Below are positions 61,818 to 64,000 of a stretch of 64,000 nt of DNA, piece after piece (the stretch's first letter is position 1; the number at the start of each line of letters is the position of its first letter). Origin of the DNA: DATBFU01 sp035498405 (GTDB lineage: Bacteria > Acidobacteriota > Thermoanaerobaculia > UBA5066 > Gp7-AA6); the NCBI GenBank assembly GCA_035498405.1, contig DATKAE010000003.1:81943-145942 (forward strand). Direction: 5' to 3'. The position numbers and the translations under genes were made by a program. The notes under the pieces are model-generated. The model saw only the letters and a program-made list of their open reading frames with translations, made no database searches and was not told where the DNA came from.

Positions 61818-62623
61818 TGAGCTCGCGGCTGCTCGAAACGGCGATCGCCGCCGCGCGGGCGGGTGGCGAATTGCTTCTGGCGCGCTGGCGGGCGCTGCCG
61901 CAAGGCGCCATCTCGCAGAAGAGGCAGAACGATTTCGTGACGCTGGCGGACTACGAGAGCGAGCAGTCGATCATCGCCGTGATCCGCGAGCGCTTTCCCG
62001 ACGACGCCTTTCTCGCGGAAGAAGGAGGCGGCGGGGGCCGGGCGCCCGAAGGCCGGCGAACCTGGATCATCGATCCGCTGGACGGGACCTCCAACTTCAT
62101 CGCGGGGTTTCCCTTCTGGTGCGTCTCGATCGCGGCGAGCGAAAGGGGCGAGCCGGTGGCGGGGGTGGTCTGGGACCCGCTTCGGGGAGAGCTCTATGCC
62201 GGCGAGCGGGGGGCGGGGGCCTTCCGAAACGAGACCCGGCTGACGGTGACCGAACGGCAAGGGGTGGAGGGCTCGTTCCTCGCGACCGGATTCCCGTTTC
62301 GGTGTCGTGACAAGATCGACGTCTACCTGGCGCTTTTCCGGGCGCTCTTTCTGGAGGCCCGCGCCATCCGGCGGGCCGGCTCGGCCGCGCTCGATCTGGC
62401 CAACGTCGCCGCGGGAGTCTTCGACGGCTTCTTCGAGTTTCGTCTGTCGCCTTGGGACATCGCGGCCGGCGCGGTCCTGATCGAGGAGGCCGGGGGAGTC
62501 CTGACGGACTTCGGCGGCGGGCGGCGCTACTTCGAGCGAGGCAACGTCGTCGCGGGATCCCGCGGCGTGGCGGAAGGGATTCGGCAAATCGCTTCGACCA
62601 TCTTGAGCGAGGACGGCATCTAG
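61817..62623 (+). CDS. Inositol monophosphatase family protein
   Basis: 268 aa Mg2+-dependent Li+-sensitive phosphatase fold. A-E-E-G-G-G-G (metal Glu), W-I-I-D-P-L-D-G-T-S-N-F, and SPWDIAAGAVLIEEAGG (third metal Asp). Could act on inositol phosphates, fructose 1,6-bisphosphate, PAP or histidinol phosphate. ATG overlaps the previous stop (TGATG). Confidence 0.92.
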   Translation: MSSRLLETAIAAARAGGELLLARWRALPQGAISQKRQNDFVTLADYESEQSIIAVIRERFPDDAFLAEEGGGGGRAPEGRRTWIIDPLDGTSNFIAGFPFWCVSIAASERGEPVAGVVWDPLRGELYAGERGAGAFRNETRLTVTERQGVEGSFLATGFPFRCRDKIDVYLALFRALFLEARAIRRAGSAALDLANVAAGVFDGFFEFRLSPWDIAAGAVLIEEAGGVLTDFGGGRRYFERGNVVAGSRGVAEGIRQIASTILSEDGI

Positions 62624-62662
62624 AACAAGCTCGGGGGCGAAGCTTCGAGAGGGAGGCACCTC

Positions 62663-63826
62663 ATGCCGGGACGGATCAGCCGGCGGGAGTTCGTGCGCGT
62701 GGGGACAGCGGCGGGTCTCGCCGCGGGAGCCCCGAGCACCGTCTTCGGGTCTGGGCCCGCCGTGATCGCCCGCCCCCGTGTTCCCCCGGTCGTGATCTCG
62801 TCGGCCAACGGCAACTGGTTCAAGAACGGCGGGACGGTCACGTGCGTGGAAAAGGCCTGGACCCTGATGACGCAGGGGTCAGACGTCCTGGACGCCCTGA
62901 TCGAGGGCGTCAACGTTAACGAGCTGGATCCCGAGGACGACAGCGTGGGTTACGGCGGGCGGCCGAATTCCGAAGGAACCGTGCAGCTCGACGCCAGCTG
63001 CATGCATGGGCCGCTCCGGCGCGCCGGCGGGGTGGCGGCGCTCGAGGGGGTGCGGACGCCCTCGCGCGTGGCGCGCGAGGTGATGAACAAGACGGACAAC
63101 CATCTCCTCGTGGGCAAGGGGGCGCAGGACTTCGCCCGGATGATGGGGTTTCGGATCGAAGATGATCTGAACACCGAAAAATCGCGCCGGCTCTGGCTCG
63201 AGTGGAAGCAGCGGACCGACCCGAAGCACTTTCCGAACGCGGCCGCGCGGGAGATCGCGCAAGACGAGCTTCGGCTCCCGATGGAGCGGGAGGGTGCGAA
63301 CTCGGCGCCTCCGCTGTACGGGACGATCAACTGCGATGGAGTCAACTCGAAAGGAGAAATCTGCGGGGTGACAACGACCTCCGGCCTCGCCTGGAAGATC
63401 CCGGGCCGCGTCGGAGACTCGGCGATCCTCGGCGCGGGCTTGTACGTGGACGGCGACGTGGGCGCCGCCGGCTCGACGGGCCGCGGCGAAGCGAACCTCT
63501 ACAACCTTTCTGCGTTCCAAATCGTCGAGAGCCTGCGCCGTGGCGTGCACCCGAAGGATGCGGGCCTGGAGGCTCTCCGTCGAATCCGAGCCAACACGGT
63601 CGAGAAGCGGCTGCGCAAGAAAAACGGTGACCCGAATTTCAACGTCAAGTTCTACGTCCTCGATGTTCGGGGGCGATACGCCGGCCTGGCGATGTACGCG
63701 GAGGCCGAGGAGGAACGCGGGTGGGCCGGAGAGAGGGGCAGGCGCGCCCGTTTCGCGATCTGCACGGAGAAGGGGCCCGAGACCCTACCGGTTGAAGCCC
63801 TTCTCCCCGGCTCTCCGGACGACTGA
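62663..63826 (+). CDS. Tat-exported N4-(beta-N-acetylglucosaminyl)-L-asparaginase
   Basis: 387 aa Ntn-hydrolase cleaving GlcNAc-Asn links from glycoproteins or degradation products. Tat signal S-R-R-E-F-V (6-11) with a hydrophobic stretch to about residue 30. Core motifs: VGYGGRPNSEGTVQLDAS, then LYGTINCDGVNSKGEICGV TTTSGLAWKIPGRVGDS and GAGSTGRGE-like AAGSTGRGEAN. The nucleophile Thr in G-T-I-N-C should become the N-terminus after autocleavage; the usual preceding Asp (D-T) is Gly. Shine-Dalgarno GGGAGG before ATG 62663. 39 bp after IMPase. Confidence 0.9.
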   Translation: MPGRISRREFVRVGTAAGLAAGAPSTVFGSGPAVIARPRVPPVVISSANGNWFKNGGTVTCVEKAWTLMTQGSDVLDALIEGVNVNELDPEDDSVGYGGRPNSEGTVQLDASCMHGPLRRAGGVAALEGVRTPSRVAREVMNKTDNHLLVGKGAQDFARMMGFRIEDDLNTEKSRRLWLEWKQRTDPKHFPNAAAREIAQDELRLPMEREGANSAPPLYGTINCDGVNSKGEICGVTTTSGLAWKIPGRVGDSAILGAGLYVDGDVGAAGSTGRGEANLYNLSAFQIVESLRRGVHPKDAGLEALRRIRANTVEKRLRKKNGDPNFNVKFYVLDVRGRYAGLAMYAEAEEERGWAGERGRRARFAICTEKGPETLPVEALLPGSPDD

Positions 63827-63875
63827 GGTCGCTCGGCGACGGGGCCGGGGGGGACTAGTCTGAGCTATCCCACAA

Positions 63876-63889
63876 AGGTGTTGACACCT
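63876..63889 (+). promoter_or_regulatory. Palindrome overlapping a TTGACA -35 box
   Basis: AGGTGT-TG-ACACCT; its centre makes TTGACA (63881-63886). No -10 box at 17 bp is obvious. Possible operator for the downstream gene. Confidence 0.4.
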
Positions 63890-63980
63890 CGTGGAGTCTG
63901 GAAGGCGCAGATGAAACGAGGGCCAGAGACCTATTCTTCCGAGAGTGTTCCTCGCCAAAGGAGCTCAAGGAGGAAGGTCG

Positions 63981-64000
63981 ATGACCCTCGAGGAGAGGAT
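63981..64000 (+). CDS. Start of a further gene (cut by window edge)
   Basis: ATG 63981 is preceded by AAGGAGGAAGG (63967-63977), the strongest ribosome-binding site in the window, and reads M-T-L-E-E-R. Another frame, from ATG 63911 (MKRGPETYSS...), also stays open to the window end but has no ribosome-binding site. Product unknown. Confidence 0.5.

Overview
This 64 kb window is a GC-rich bacterial chromosome segment that is almost entirely coding, with many ATGA/GTGA/TGATG overlaps between neighbouring genes. Gene content points to an aerobic, Gram-negative-type (diderm) heterotroph: complex I, Fo ATP synthase, LolC/E-like permease, O-antigen ligase-like protein, SPOR-SpoIID lipoprotein, Spy-like periplasmic protein and a DUF6526 protein. 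The combination looks most like Acidobacteriota (possibly the Thermoanaerobaculia side). That placement is an inference from gene content and style, not from a marker phylogeny. No rRNA, tRNA or CRISPR array was seen.

Layout. 1-9.6 kb: the end of a complex I operon (nuoH-N, nuoH cut by the window edge) runs into the Fo part of ATP synthase (atpZ/atpI-like, atpB, atpE); F1 and subunit b genes are absent. 9.8-11.8 kb: ECF sigma factor, zinc-finger anti-sigma factor, and a 173-bp unit repeated three times in tandem. 11.8-19.4 kb: GHMP kinase, ferredoxin-MBL hydrolase, argS, SRPBCC protein, DnaC-like ATPase, SPOR-SpoIID lipoprotein. 19.35-24.1 kb: a 150-bp MITE-like element, an acyl-CoA dehydrogenase/MeaB/methylmalonyl-CoA epimerase operon, a small HELGH membrane protein, and a REP-type (RAYT) transposase between inverted repeats. 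24.1-34 kb: DUF6526, a secreted protein, DAHP synthase, carA, LolC/E-like permease, a secreted beta-propeller, carB. 34-40 kb: O-antigen ligase-like protein, degenerate M23 protein, aroC, a second MITE-like element, and a Spy-like/ECF/anti-sigma triad resembling a CnrX-type envelope sensor. 40-48.8 kb: UvrD-type helicase, FHA protein, two paralogous 12-kb-class (about 600-residue) membrane glycosyltransferase-like proteins around a cysteine dioxygenase-like gene, a LeuB-type dehydrogenase, a secreted protein. 48.8-55 kb: the conserved phoH-7TM/HD-ybeY-corC-era cluster. 55-64 kb: MglA-like GTPase with a long coiled coil, divergent pyrR-pyrB-pyrC, a GH113-like protein, inositol-phosphatase-like protein, Tat-exported glycosylasparaginase, and the first codons of one more gene.

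The main patterns beyond gene content are: (i) at least fourteen genes have a TANNNT -10-like hexamer 6-9 nt before the start codon and no Shine-Dalgarno sequence, which predicts widespread leaderless transcription; (ii) both MITE-like elements end in CTAG that forms part of such a -10 box; (iii) the second glycosyltransferase paralogue begins with a duplicated copy of the promoter and first codons of the LeuB-type gene; (iv) the 173-bp repeats carry paired (compensated) stem changes; (v) subunit c of the ATP synthase has four of the residues of the Na+-binding signature. Most of the window is ordinary housekeeping sequence; I did not find a clearly new multi-gene system.
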